A stretch of 64,000 nt of DNA from Rhodococcus ruber (GCF_027270735.1 NZ_JAPWIJ010000006.1:124001-188000), one strand, 5' to 3'; numbered from the stretch's first letter, positions 18,146 through 29,144 are shown. Numbers and translations are program-made. The notes: generated from the letters alone by a model not told the origin.

Positions 18146-19113
18146 CGCTTCCTCGCCTTCGGATCGAGGGCGTCACGCAACGCGTCACCCATCATGATGA
18201 AGCCGAGCACCGTGATAGCAAGTGCTGCAGCGGGATAGAACAGGATGGTCGAGCCCTGGCGCAGAGTGACCTGCGCGGCACTGATGTCGCCGCCCCATGA
18301 CACCTCGGTCGGAGGGAGGCCGATACCGAGGAACGACAGAGTTGCCTCCGCCACGATGAACGTTCCGAGCGAAATCGTCGTGATAACGATGATCGGAGCC
18401 ATCGCGTTGGGCAGCACGTGTCGAACGAGAGTGCGGAGCCGGGTCAATCCCAGTGCCTGCGAGGCCATTACGTAATCGTTGCCCTTCGCCGACAGCACCG
18501 CACCACGGGTGATTCGGGCCATCTGCGGCCAACCGAACAGTGCCAACACCAGGATGACGGTGAAAATCGTGCGGTCGGTGAACAGCTGCATCAGCACGAT
18601 CGCAGCGAGGATCAGCGGTACACCGAAGAAGATGTCGGTGATGCGGGAGAGCAAGGAGTCCGCAAGTCCTCCGTAGAAGCCGGCGAGAGCACCGAACACG
18701 ACGCCGATGATCAGGACCAGGAGGGTTACACCGACACCGGTCAGCACCGACGCGCGGGCACCGAAGAGCACCCGAGAGTAGATGTCGCATCCCTGTCGGT
18801 CGTACCCGAACCAATGCCCGGATCCCGGCCCCTGCATGCTGAATTGCAAGTCGCAGAAGCGCGGATCGGTGCTGGTGAACAAACCGGGAACTGCAGCCAC
18901 GACGATGACTGCCACGATGATGATCGCGGAGACGATGAACATCGGACGCGTGCGTAAGTTCTTCCAGGCGTCGGACCAGATGCTCGCCGGTGCGTCGTCG
19001 ATGACGACGGCATCGGTCTGGGACACGTCGACGACCTGATCGGCTTCGACGAAACGGGCTTGGCGAGTAGCGCGATCGGCGTCGACGCTGTTCGGAGTGA
19101 TCGGATCAGACAT
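18142..19113 (-). CDS. dppC: Peptide ABC transporter permease
   Basis: 323 residues. A soluble N-terminal stretch of about 50 residues leads into the OppC-type N-terminal helix (FIVSAIIIVAVIVVAAVPGLF). The binding-protein-dependent transport domain has about five further membrane helices and the ATPase-contact loop ASQALGLTRLRTLVRHVLPNA. The ATG at 19113 gives the protein MSDPITPNSVDAD; a start 66 bases upstream is possible but would overlap dppB further. The overlap with dppB is 8 bases and with dppD 4 bases, so translation is probably coupled. Rv3664c counterpart. Confidence 0.9.
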   Translation of the reverse strand: MSDPITPNSVDADRATRQARFVEADQVVDVSQTDAVVIDDAPASIWSDAWKNLRTRPMFIVSAIIIVAVIVVAAVPGLFTSTDPRFCDLQFSMQGPGSGHWFGYDRQGCDIYSRVLFGARASVLTGVGVTLLVLIIGVVFGALAGFYGGLADSLLSRITDIFFGVPLILAAIVLMQLFTDRTIFTVILVLALFGWPQMARITRGAVLSAKGNDYVMASQALGLTRLRTLVRHVLPNAMAPIIVITTISLGTFIVAEATLSFLGIGLPPTEVSWGGDISAAQVTLRQGSTILFYPAAALAITVLGFIMMGDALRDALDPKARKR

Positions 19114-20032
19114 AGCGAATCCTTGGGTCGAGCGCGGCGTAGAGAAGGTCGACGATGAGATTGGCGACCAGATAGACAACGATCAGGACGGTCACGAACG
19201 ACACGACGGTCGGCGCTTCGCCTCGGATGACGGCTTGGTAGATGGTTCCGCCGACTCCGTTGATGTTGAAGATTCCCTCGGTGATGATGGCACCGCCCAT
19301 GAGGCTGGCGAGGTCTGCTCCGAGGAACGTCACGACGGGAATCAGAGAGTTGCGCAGCACGTGCACGTTGACGACGCGGCCGCGTGAGAGGCCCTTCGCC
19401 GTCGCCGTCCGAACGAAGTCCGCACTCAGGTTCTCGGCGACCGATGTTCTCGTGAGCCGAACGACGTATGCGAACGACACGGCACCGAGAACGAAGGCCG
19501 GCAGCAGCAGATTGGTGAAGCTGGTGTTGCCGCCCACCGTCGGGGGCACCCACCCCCATTTGATGCCGATGAAGAACTGAGCCAGGAAGCCGATGACGAA
19601 GATCGGCACGGCGATGATGACGAGGCTGACGACGAGGACCGTCGAGTCGAACAACTTGCCCTTGCGCAGTCCGGCGATCAGACCGAAGCCGATACCGAAC
19701 ACGGCCTCGATCACGAGGGCCATCGAGGCAAGTTTGGCGGTGATCGGAAACGCTTGTACGAGAACTTCACTGACCGGGCGGCCCGAGAAGGACATGCCGA
19801 AGTCGAAGGTGAAGATGCCCTTCAGGTACAGCAGGTACTGCACGATGAACGGCTGGTCGAGGTGATAGCGGGCACGTAGTTGATCGGCGACGGCGGGACT
19901 GATCGCCTTGTCTCCGGCCAGTGCGGCGATGGGGTCTCCTGGCAGCAGGAAGACCATGGCATAGATCAAGAATGTCGCCCCGATGAACACGGGGATCATC
20001 TGAAGTAATCGGCGTCCGATGTACCAGAGCAT
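19106..20032 (-). CDS. dppB: Peptide ABC transporter permease
   Basis: 308 residues with six predicted membrane helices. It has the OppB/DppB N-terminus (MLWYIGRRLLQMIPVFIGAT), a conserved FLLPGDPIAALAG loop and the ATPase-coupling loop RTATAKGLSRGRVVNVHVLRNS. It forms the translocation channel with DppC. The gene follows dppA after 159 bases that contain a hairpin, and overlaps dppC. Rv3665c counterpart. Confidence 0.92.
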   Translation of the reverse strand: MLWYIGRRLLQMIPVFIGATFLIYAMVFLLPGDPIAALAGDKAISPAVADQLRARYHLDQPFIVQYLLYLKGIFTFDFGMSFSGRPVSEVLVQAFPITAKLASMALVIEAVFGIGFGLIAGLRKGKLFDSTVLVVSLVIIAVPIFVIGFLAQFFIGIKWGWVPPTVGGNTSFTNLLLPAFVLGAVSFAYVVRLTRTSVAENLSADFVRTATAKGLSRGRVVNVHVLRNSLIPVVTFLGADLASLMGGAIITEGIFNINGVGGTIYQAVIRGEAPTVVSFVTVLIVVYLVANLIVDLLYAALDPRIRYV

Positions 20033-20127
20033 CGGATCACCTCCTTTGGAGGAAGGTGGACGTCACGGCAGAGGACAAGGATCAGCTGCAGCGGGGCGTC
20101 GAGCGTAGGTGCGGGAACGAGCACGCG

Positions 20128-20162
20128 AGAAGGGCGGCAGGTGGAAGACCTACCGCCCTTCT
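20128..20162 (-). terminator. Hairpin between dppA and dppB
   Basis: A 15-base stem with one mismatch (20128-20142 with 20148-20162) and a 5-base loop, starting 30 bases past the dppA stop. No U-tract. It is probably an attenuator or 3' mRNA stabiliser that lets the binding protein be made in excess over the permeases. Confidence 0.55.
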
Positions 20163-20191
20163 CGGTCTCTACTGAGGTGGAGCGAACGAGA

Positions 20192-21820
20192 TCAGTTCTT
20201 CTCGATCTGGTTGTAGATCGGGATTCCGTCCCAACCGATCTTGACGTTGGTGACGTTCTCCGACCAACCGCTGGCCGCGTTGCGGTACCAGGTCGGCACA
20301 GCAGGCAGATCGTTGAGCAGGAGTTCCTGAGCCTGGTTGGTCAGGTCCTGTGCCTTGGTCTTGTCGGTTTCGCCGGCAGACGCACGAAGCAGACGATCGA
20401 ACTCGGGGTTCGAGTAGTCACCGTCGTTGGAGCTGCCACCGGTCTGGTAGTTCTGCGCCAGGAAGCCGTACTGCTGCGGGTAGTCGCCCTGCCAGCCCGA
20501 GCGGAACGCCGTAGCGATGGTGCGGTTGGTTGCCTCGGTACGCAGCTGAGCGAACGTCGGGTACGGCGCGCCCTGTGCTTCGATGCCGAGCGTGTTGCGG
20601 ATGCTGTTGCTGACCGCGTCGACCCATTCCTGATGGCCACCGTCGGAGTTGTACGCGATGGAGAACGTGCCGGACCACGGCGCGATCGCGTCGGCCTGTG
20701 CCCACAGGGCCTTGGCACCGTCGGGGTCGTACTCGACGTTCGAGACATCGGAGAGGTCACCGGTCCAGCCGTCGATGGCGGGGCTGGTGAAATCCTTTGC
20801 CGGGGTGCGGGTCTTGTTGAAGATCTGCTCGGTGATCTGGTCGCGGTTGATCGCCTTCGAGATCGCCTGACGACGGAGCACGCCCTCCTCGCCGCCGAAG
20901 TGTGCGAGACGGCCCGGGATGGTGAAGGCCTCGATGGACGCGGACGGCTGGTTCACCGTGCGGCCGGGCAGATCGGACTCGAACGTGGTGACAGCCGATG
21001 CCGGAACGTTGTCGAGAACGTCGACGTTGTTCGAGAGCAGATCGGTGTACGCGGTGTCGAGATTGCTGTACAGAATGAAGCTGATGCCGCCGTTGGCGGG
21101 CTTGCGGTTACCGGCGTAGTCCGGGTTGGTCACCAGGTCGATCTTGACGTTGTGCTGCCAAGCGCCTTCCTGAGCGAACTTGTACGGGCCGTTGCCGATC
21201 GGGTTCTCACCGAAGGCTGCAATGTCCTGGTACGCAACCTCGGGCAACGGGTAGTACGCGGCGAAACCGAGACGATCCGGGAACGCTGCCTCGGGCTGCT
21301 TGAGCTCGATGGTGAACGTCTTGTCGTCGACGACCTTCAGACCGGACATGGTCTGAACCGTCGGATTCTCGGCAGCGACCTCGTCGTAACCCTGAATCGG
21401 ATCGAAGAACGAGCCCTGCAGCTGCGCGTTGGTCGAGAGGGCACCGTAGTTCCACGCGTCGACGAACGAGTTCGAGGTAACCGGAGTGCCGTCGGTGAAC
21501 GTCCACCCGTCCTTCAGCGTGACGGTGTAGTTCTGGCCGTCGGTGGTGTCGATCGAATCGGCAACCTCGTTCTCGACACCGCCCTCGGGGGTGTACGAAA
21601 CCAGGCCGGCGAAGATCGAGTCGACGACTCGTCCACCGGTATTTTCACTCGTGTTGGTCGGAACCAGCGGGTTCTGCGGCTCGCCGCTCCAGGCGTTGAT
21701 GATCGCGGAGCCGTCTCCCGATCCACCACCGCCGGTCGAATCGCTCGAAGAGCACGCCGTGACCAGCGCCGCTCCAACGACAACTGCAATCGCAGCTGAC
21801 GCGATGCGTGTTTTACGCAA
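20192..21820 (-). CDS. dppA: Peptide-binding lipoprotein of the dpp transporter
   Basis: 542-residue solute-binding protein (family 5). Signal sequence RKTRIASAAIAVVVGAALVTACSSS with lipobox LVTAC is visible from position 2 on. Family landmarks: NPTVQTMSGLKVVDDKTFTIELKQP, an IGNGPYKFAQEGAW motif, and RRQAISKAINRDQI. The start is TTG at 21820, which has a GGAGG ribosome site 7 bases ahead. The longer reading from 21916 would put a hydrophilic tail before the signal peptide. It captures short peptides outside the membrane for DppBCD. Rv3666c counterpart. Confidence 0.9.
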   Translation of the reverse strand: MRKTRIASAAIAVVVGAALVTACSSSDSTGGGGSGDGSAIINAWSGEPQNPLVPTNTSENTGGRVVDSIFAGLVSYTPEGGVENEVADSIDTTDGQNYTVTLKDGWTFTDGTPVTSNSFVDAWNYGALSTNAQLQGSFFDPIQGYDEVAAENPTVQTMSGLKVVDDKTFTIELKQPEAAFPDRLGFAAYYPLPEVAYQDIAAFGENPIGNGPYKFAQEGAWQHNVKIDLVTNPDYAGNRKPANGGISFILYSNLDTAYTDLLSNNVDVLDNVPASAVTTFESDLPGRTVNQPSASIEAFTIPGRLAHFGGEEGVLRRQAISKAINRDQITEQIFNKTRTPAKDFTSPAIDGWTGDLSDVSNVEYDPDGAKALWAQADAIAPWSGTFSIAYNSDGGHQEWVDAVSNSIRNTLGIEAQGAPYPTFAQLRTEATNRTIATAFRSGWQGDYPQQYGFLAQNYQTGGSSNDGDYSNPEFDRLLRASAGETDKTKAQDLTNQAQELLLNDLPAVPTWYRNAASGWSENVTNVKIGWDGIPIYNQIEKN

Positions 21821-22264
21821 GGAAATCCTCCATCCAGATGTGAACACGGGGTCGTCCGTGCTCAGTTCCTCGGGCGCGACGCCCGGGGTTTCGTGGGCAA
21901 CCGCATGGCACGGCATGTGAGCCGTTCCAACGATCTGATGGGATGGACTTTAGACACATCCTGAAACGAACATGTGAACTCCCCCAGATTTTGCTGACCC
22001 GTCAGTAACTCCGAAACATGATCGAAACGTTTGAGCAAGTCGATTTCTCACATTTCGGGCTGGGACCCCGCCGAGCCGACTCACCAGGCACCCCGACTAC
22101 CGCCCATCGTGCAGAAACTACCGATCACCGCAGATCAGGGGGTTGCAGGCGATTGCAACGGTGCGATCGCGATCACATGTGACTACCCTCACTAGGGGCT
22201 CGAGACCGGCTGACAAGTGCCGTTTCATGGGTGAAAAGCATCGGACGAAAGAGAGCTATTCGAG
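21821..22264. other. Intergenic region between divergent dppA and acs
   Basis: 444 bases without a gene. It carries promoters for both directions and one Crp-like site (22178-22193). The rest is relatively AT-rich for this genome around 21950-22040. No terminator or structured RNA was recognised. Confidence 0.5.
22178..22193 (+). promoter_or_regulatory. Crp/GlxR-like binding site upstream of acs
   Basis: TGTGA-CTACCC-TCACT matches the Crp/GlxR consensus TGTGA-N6-TCACA with one mismatch. It lies 72 bases before the acs start and could serve acs, dppA or both. A crp gene is in this window at 34573. Confidence 0.5.
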
Positions 22265-24208
<1,944 letters not shown>

Positions 24209-24216
24209 GTGCTTCG

Positions 24217-24237
24217 CGCATGTGCGCGGAAACTCGT
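24217..24237 (+). repeat. Left arm of a split intergenic hairpin (acs terminator)
   Basis: This 21-base arm is complementary at 19 of 21 positions to 25471-25491, on the far side of the IS30-family element. It starts 9 bases past the acs stop. The core GCGGAAACTCG is shared with the intact hairpin at 27470-27519. It reads as one half of a terminator interrupted in its loop. Confidence 0.65.
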
Positions 24238-24261
24238 AGTGGGCTACGGGCGGATTCGAGC

Positions 24262-25457
24262 GGTGGTTGCAACGTGCCTGATCATTAGGGATGTTTGCGA
24301 TGGTTCACCCGGGTTTCTCTCATCAGGTTCGGATGGCGTTCTGGTCACTGCGTAGTAGTGGCGTGACGGTCAAGGATGCTGCCCTTGCGGTCGGGATCAG
24401 CGAGGGCAGCGGCTGGAACTGGGTGTACGAACGCGGTGGTGTACGGCCACGTTCGACGCCGCCACCGACGGGCCGTTTCCTCTCATTGGAGGAGCGGGAG
24501 TTCATCGCCGACGGTGTCCGGGACGGCTGGACGATGACCGCGATCGCAGCATGCTTGCGTCGATCGGTGTCGACGATCAGTCGAGAACTCAAGCGGCACA
24601 GCTATTTCCGTGGTCAGTACAAGCCGCATCAGGCCGAACGTGATGCCCGGAAGGCAGCCAAACGTCCGAAGAAGGGCAAGCTCGAGCTGACACCGTTACT
24701 GCGCGATCGGGTGCAGGCGCTGCTCGAGTTGGACTACTCGCCCGAACAGATCTCGGCGACACTGAGGAAGGAATTTCCTCACTCGCCGGAGATGCATGTG
24801 TCGCACGAAACGATCTATCAAAGCTTGTACGTTCAGAGCAAAGGTGGCCTGACCAAGGAGCTGACCAGGCACCTTCGGACGGGTCGGCCGGTGCGTCTCG
24901 CGCATCGCCGTACCACCGAACGGCGATCGAAAATCCGCGGGATGATCAACATTTCCGAGCGGCCCGCCGAGGTCGCCGACCGCAACGTTCCCGGCCATTG
25001 GGAGGGTGATCTGATCATCGGCACCAAGGGCGGGTCGGCGATCGGGACGTTGGTCGAGCGGACGTCGAGGTTGGTGATGTTGCTGCATCTGCCCACAGAT
25101 CATTCGGCGGCGTCGGTGGCCGAGGCGATGACGGCGAAGATCGCGGAACTGCCTGCGGCACTGATGCGTTCGATCACCTGGGATCAAGGTGGGGAGATGG
25201 CCAAGCATGCCGAGATCACCATCGCCACAGGAGTGCAGATCTACTTCTGTGATCCGCACTCCCCGTGGCAGCGGGGGACCAATGAGAACACCAACGGCCT
25301 GCTCCGTCAATACTTCAAGAAGGGCACCGACTTGTCGGTGCACGGTCCCGAACGGCTCGACGAGGTCGCCGCTCTACTGAACAACCGCCCCAGAAAAACC
25401 CTGGGATGGGATACTCCCCTCGAGGAGTACAACAAACGACTGCTCGTTGCGACGACC
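24262..25457 (+). mobile_element. IS30-family insertion sequence
   Basis: One intact transposase gene with imperfect terminal inverted repeats. The left end GGTGGTTGCAACGTGC (24262-24277) matches the reverse complement of 25442-25457 at 13 of 16 positions. The right repeat lies inside the 3' end of the transposase gene. No clear target duplication is visible at these ends, so the boundaries may be off by some bases. The element lies between acs and the GT39 gene, inside a split terminator hairpin. Confidence 0.7.
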
Positions 25458-25463
25458 ACGTGA
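24291..25463 (+). CDS. IS30-family transposase
   Basis: 390 residues. The N-terminal part carries helix-turn-helix DNA-binding segments (VKDAALAVGISEGSGWNW; MTAIAACLRRSVSTISREL, which is the typical IS30 HTH). The catalytic DDE core is complete: D240 in GHWEGDLIIG, D298 in ITWDQGGEM and E332 in GTNENTNGLLRQYF, with the normal 33-residue D-E spacing. The reading frame is uninterrupted, so the element may be active. Start at ATG 24291, with a second ATG at 24300. Confidence 0.95.
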   Translation: MFAMVHPGFSHQVRMAFWSLRSSGVTVKDAALAVGISEGSGWNWVYERGGVRPRSTPPPTGRFLSLEEREFIADGVRDGWTMTAIAACLRRSVSTISRELKRHSYFRGQYKPHQAERDARKAAKRPKKGKLELTPLLRDRVQALLELDYSPEQISATLRKEFPHSPEMHVSHETIYQSLYVQSKGGLTKELTRHLRTGRPVRLAHRRTTERRSKIRGMINISERPAEVADRNVPGHWEGDLIIGTKGGSAIGTLVERTSRLVMLLHLPTDHSAASVAEAMTAKIAELPAALMRSITWDQGGEMAKHAEITIATGVQIYFCDPHSPWQRGTNENTNGLLRQYFKKGTDLSVHGPERLDEVAALLNNRPRKTLGWDTPLEEYNKRLLVATTT

Positions 25464-25470
25464 ACCCGTC

Positions 25471-25491
25471 ACGAGGTTCCGTGCACATGCG
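25471..25491 (+). repeat. Right arm of the split intergenic hairpin
   Basis: Partner of 24217-24237 (19 of 21 complementary). It lies 8 bases past the transposase stop and 11 bases before the stop of the convergent GT39 gene. Without the IS the two arms would form a terminator between convergent genes. Confidence 0.65.
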
Positions 25492-25501
25492 GCGCAGCCG
25501 C

Positions 25502-27379
25502 TCAGGCCGCCAAGGCCGTCAGATCGAACACCGTGTAATCGCCGACGGTCCTCGGTGTGAAAGTCGCAGCCACCCAGTCACCGATCACCGACGGCCTGGA
25601 TTTGCCCGTTCCCGCGATGAAGTAGTGGATCTTTCCCGCGGCCACGTCGGCCTCGAATTGTTCGAGTGTGGGCGACGGGTCGGTTCCGGAGAATCCGCCC
25701 ACCGGCATCACCGGGTCGTCGGTCGCGAGTTGTAGAACCGCGGCGGCATTGGATCCGATCGTGGCCGCCGCCCAGGTGTACTTCTGCGGATCGGCTTCGA
25801 GGAGTCCGGTCAACTCCGCGTCGGGAGTAGATGGGGAGCCGAATTGCGTTGACCGCTCGGCATCTTCATCCCCTCGACCACTTCGATACGCGGCCTGGTC
25901 GGACGCAACGGCAGGCCCGGCCGACGGGCCACCTCCCGTGTGTGGAGTGACCACGGTATCGGCGACGTAGGCAACGGGGCCCGCGAGAGCGACCGCAATT
26001 GCCAACGCCCCCAGTGCAATCGACATCGGTCGGGACCGACGGAACACCAGGGCCACTGCGACGAAGACCCCGACTCCCAGCACCACCCATCGCAGCCACG
26101 GCAGGAATTCAGGACTGCGGGCCAGAAAGACGAACGAGGTAGCCGTCGTGATCGCCGATGCCAACACGAGAACAGCTCGCCACCAAGCTTTTTCGCGTCG
26201 CGCCCACAGCTCGTGGAGAGCCGCTCCGACAATGGCGGCGATCGCCGGAGCGACGACGATCGTGTAGTAGGGGTGAAAAGTGCCCGACATGAAGCTGAAC
26301 ACCAGCGAGCACCCGACGAGCCACAGTCCCCACATCACGAACCAGGCGCGTCGAAAGTCCCGCCGAAGAGCTTTGCCGCGCAACACGATTCCCGCGACCA
26401 CGAGCACCAGCGCGGCCGGAATCAGCCACGAGATCTGACCGCCCTGGGCAGCCGCGAACATCCGGGTGATGCCCGTCTGCGGTCCGTGGCCGCCCGGACC
26501 GAAACCGCCCGCCTGCGCTGCATCACCGGCAGACGATCCGGCGGTGCCCGCGTGTTCGTTACCGGTCAACCTACCAAAGCCGTTGTAGCCGAAGGTCAGA
26601 TCCAGAATGCTGTCGGTCTTCGATCCACCGACCCAGGGGCGGTCCGCTGCCGGCACCAGTTGCACGATCGCCACCCACCATCCAGCAGAGACGAGCACTG
26701 CGGCACCGGCGGCGAGCAACTGCAGCAGTCGAGTTCCGAGCTTGGGCGGACCGAACGCCGCGTAGGCCACGGCAAGAGCCGGAACAACGAGGAACGCCTG
26801 CAGCTGTTTGGTCAGAAATCCGAGACCCACAACAGCGCCCGTCAGCACCAGCCAGCGAGTGCGTCCGTCTTCGAGAGCACGCAGCATCGCCCACGCTGCC
26901 CCCAACAGGGTGAGGGTGAGCAAGGCGTCGGGATTGTCGTAGCGGAACATCAGCGCGAAGGTCGGCGTAGTGGCCAAGACCGCGCCCGCAATCAGCGCTG
27001 CCCCGTACCCGAATCGACGGGCGACGATCGCGTACATGATTCCCACGCTCAGCACGGCCATCAGCACCTGCGGCAACAACAGCGACCACGAGTTGAGGCC
27101 GAAGATTCGTACCGAGAGCTCCATGATCCACAGCGATGCCGGCGGCTTGTCCACCGTGATGGAGTTCGCGGCGTCGGACGAACCGAACAGGAATGCCTTC
27201 CAACTGATCGAACCGGCCTGAACGGCCGCCGCGTAGAAGGAATTACCCCACTGCTCGCGGTTCAGATCGAGGGCATATGCCCCTGCTGTTCCGACGAGAA
27301 GGGCGGCTAGAGCGGGCAACGCCCAGCGCGGTCGACGCGCGTCGCGCTCGGAAGCGGTGGTCACAGGGAGGATGGTCAC
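25502..27379 (-). CDS. GT39-family (PMT/ArnT-like) polyprenol-phosphate-sugar glycosyltransferase
   Basis: 625-residue polytopic membrane protein with about a dozen hydrophobic helices. The first loop carries the acidic and KPP motifs of GT39/ArnT-type enzymes (NSITVDKPPASLWIMEL), and FRYDNPDALLTL in the second loop is also typical. It would transfer a sugar from a lipid-linked donor to an acceptor outside the membrane. The C-terminal 150 residues form a soluble extracellular domain (TWAAATIGSNAAAVLQLATD, PVMPVGGFSGTDPSPTL), as in the YkcB-like subgroup. Start is GTG at 27379. Donor and acceptor are unknown. It is not part of the mycobacterial gene order here, so it was probably gained with its neighbours. 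Confidence 0.8.
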   Translation of the reverse strand: MTILPVTTASERDARRPRWALPALAALLVGTAGAYALDLNREQWGNSFYAAAVQAGSISWKAFLFGSSDAANSITVDKPPASLWIMELSVRIFGLNSWSLLLPQVLMAVLSVGIMYAIVARRFGYGAALIAGAVLATTPTFALMFRYDNPDALLTLTLLGAAWAMLRALEDGRTRWLVLTGAVVGLGFLTKQLQAFLVVPALAVAYAAFGPPKLGTRLLQLLAAGAAVLVSAGWWVAIVQLVPAADRPWVGGSKTDSILDLTFGYNGFGRLTGNEHAGTAGSSAGDAAQAGGFGPGGHGPQTGITRMFAAAQGGQISWLIPAALVLVVAGIVLRGKALRRDFRRAWFVMWGLWLVGCSLVFSFMSGTFHPYYTIVVAPAIAAIVGAALHELWARREKAWWRAVLVLASAITTATSFVFLARSPEFLPWLRWVVLGVGVFVAVALVFRRSRPMSIALGALAIAVALAGPVAYVADTVVTPHTGGGPSAGPAVASDQAAYRSGRGDEDAERSTQFGSPSTPDAELTGLLEADPQKYTWAAATIGSNAAAVLQLATDDPVMPVGGFSGTDPSPTLEQFEADVAAGKIHYFIAGTGKSRPSVIGDWVAATFTPRTVGDYTVFDLTALAA

Positions 27380-27469
27380 AAACGATCACTGTTGCCCTCG
27401 ACCCTGAGGGTCCGCTGCCGACTTCCTGGCAATCGCCTGTCTATGTCCAGTGATCACCGAAACGAGCTA

Positions 27470-27519
27470 CGCAGGTGAGCGGAAACTCGACCCGTGCTAC
27501 GAGTTTCCGCTCACCTGCG
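27470..27519. terminator. Perfect 20-base stem hairpin
   Basis: 20-base perfect stem (27470-27489 with 27500-27519) and a 10-base loop. It starts 11 bases past the MFS gene stop (minus strand) and lies upstream of the GT39 gene, so it should stop MFS transcripts before GT39. Its core GCGGAAACTCG is shared with the split hairpin at 24217/25471. Confidence 0.8.
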
Positions 27520-27530
27520 GCGAAGCCGCT

Positions 27531-28901
27531 CTACACGCTGTCGAGCGACTGGTCTCGTGTTTCCTTCATGATGATCAGCGAGATCAGTGTCAGCGCGGCA
27601 GCGATGGCGAGGTAGACGCCCACCCAGCCGACGCCGTAGCTGCTCACCAGCCAGGTGGCGATGAACGGGGCCACTGCGGCACCGAGGATCGACGCAGTGT
27701 TGTACGAGATTCCCGAGCCGGTGTAGCGCACGTTGGTCGGGAAGAGTTCGGGCAGAACGGCACTCATGGGCCCGAACGTCAGGCCCATCAATCCGAGGCC
27801 GACACACATGAACACCAGCATCTTGCCTGCCGACGCGGACGACGGGTCGGCGAACCAGTGGAACGACAGACCGAACAGCACGATCGCCGCAGTGATGACG
27901 ATGAGCGTCGGGCGACGGCCGTACTTGTCGGCGAGCAGCCCGGCAACCGGGATCAGGGCTGCGAAGAACAGCACCGCGATGAGCTGGAGCTCCAGGAAGT
28001 CGGTGTACGGGATGGCCAACTTGGGGCCGTTGACGTCGGCCACCTTGCCCGTTCCGTAGCTGACCACCCACGTCGTCATGATGTAGAACAACGTGTAGGT
28101 GGCGAGCATGACGAAGGTGCCGATGATCAGCTGGCGCCAGCTGGTCTTGAACACCTGAGCCAAGGGGGTCTTGACCTTCTGGCCGCGCTCGACGGCCAGC
28201 TTGAACACCGGCGTCTCCTCGAGCTTGAGCCGGACGTACAGGCCGATGATCACCATGATCGCGCTGAGCAGGAACGGGATACGCCAGCCCCACGTGAGGA
28301 ACGCGTGGTCGGTGCCGGAGTTCGCGGAGTCGTAGCCGGTCGCGATGACGATGAGCAAGAAGATGCCGTTGGCGAAGAAGAAGCCGATCGGCGCGCCCAG
28401 CTGCGGGTACATCGCCGCCCAGGCTCGCTTACCCGGCTTGGCGGTTTCGGTGGCCAGCAACGCCGCACCGCTCCACTCACCGCCGAGGCCGACGCCCTGG
28501 GTGAAGCGCATGATCGCCAGTAGAGCCGGAGCCCACAGACCCACCGCGGCGTACGTCGGCAGGAGTCCGATCGCGAACGTCGCGACACCCATCGTCAGCA
28601 GGGACCCGACGAGGGTCGCCTTCCGTCCGATGCGATCACCGAAGTGGCCGAACAGAATCGAGCCGATGGGTCGCGCGACGAACGCCAAACCGAACGTCGC
28701 GAACGACGCCAGCAGCGCGGTCGTGTCGTTGCCCGCGGGGAAGAACAGGCGGGGGAAGACGAGCACTGCGGCGGTGGCATAGATGTAGAAGTCGAAGAAC
28801 TCGATCGACGTGCCGACCATCGAGGCGATCACGATGCGTGACCGAGGCACCTGAGGTGCGGGAATTGCGCCGTCGTTCGTGACGACGTGTGGTGAACTCA
28901 C
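27531..28901 (-). CDS. MFS transporter, metabolite:H+ symporter (MHS) family
   Basis: 456 residues, 12 predicted membrane helices. The N-terminal MVGTSIEFFDFYIYATAAVLVFP region is the hallmark of the MHS family (ShiA, ProP and KgtP relatives), and GHFGDRIGRKATLVGSL is the loop 2-3 motif. FTQGVGLGGEWSGAALLATE is also typical. It imports an organic acid, osmolyte or similar solute with protons; the substrate is not predictable. An AGGAG ribosome site precedes the ATG at 28901. It is a separate transcription unit, since a perfect hairpin separates it from GT39. Confidence 0.88.
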   Translation of the reverse strand: MSSPHVVTNDGAIPAPQVPRSRIVIASMVGTSIEFFDFYIYATAAVLVFPRLFFPAGNDTTALLASFATFGLAFVARPIGSILFGHFGDRIGRKATLVGSLLTMGVATFAIGLLPTYAAVGLWAPALLAIMRFTQGVGLGGEWSGAALLATETAKPGKRAWAAMYPQLGAPIGFFFANGIFLLIVIATGYDSANSGTDHAFLTWGWRIPFLLSAIMVIIGLYVRLKLEETPVFKLAVERGQKVKTPLAQVFKTSWRQLIIGTFVMLATYTLFYIMTTWVVSYGTGKVADVNGPKLAIPYTDFLELQLIAVLFFAALIPVAGLLADKYGRRPTLIVITAAIVLFGLSFHWFADPSSASAGKMLVFMCVGLGLMGLTFGPMSAVLPELFPTNVRYTGSGISYNTASILGAAVAPFIATWLVSSYGVGWVGVYLAIAAALTLISLIIMKETRDQSLDSV

Positions 28902-29144
28902 GAATTGCTCCTGAAGAGGGAAGTTCCCTGAAAATTACCTGATGAACACCTGAGAATTTCACGCCCCCGGTCCGTTCGTTGCCGATTCGTGCAACTTTTC
29001 CGTGTTTGTCTCGACGGGCGGGGAGGTAACCATCGGCGGGCCGAGCATCGCTCGCCCGCAGCGGAGCGGTTAACCTGCTACCTAGGCACTACTGTCGATA
29101 CGATCCGCATAACACCGAGCAGAGCGATTACAAGGGGTCGAGAG

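Noticed and set aside
20141..21799. A 552-codon plus-strand frame opposite dppA
   Set aside because: Mirror frame of a recognised lipoprotein gene; valine/arginine-rich and without domains.
24254..25466. Target-site duplication of the IS30-family element
   Set aside because: No matching short direct repeat was found at the inferred ends, so none is claimed.
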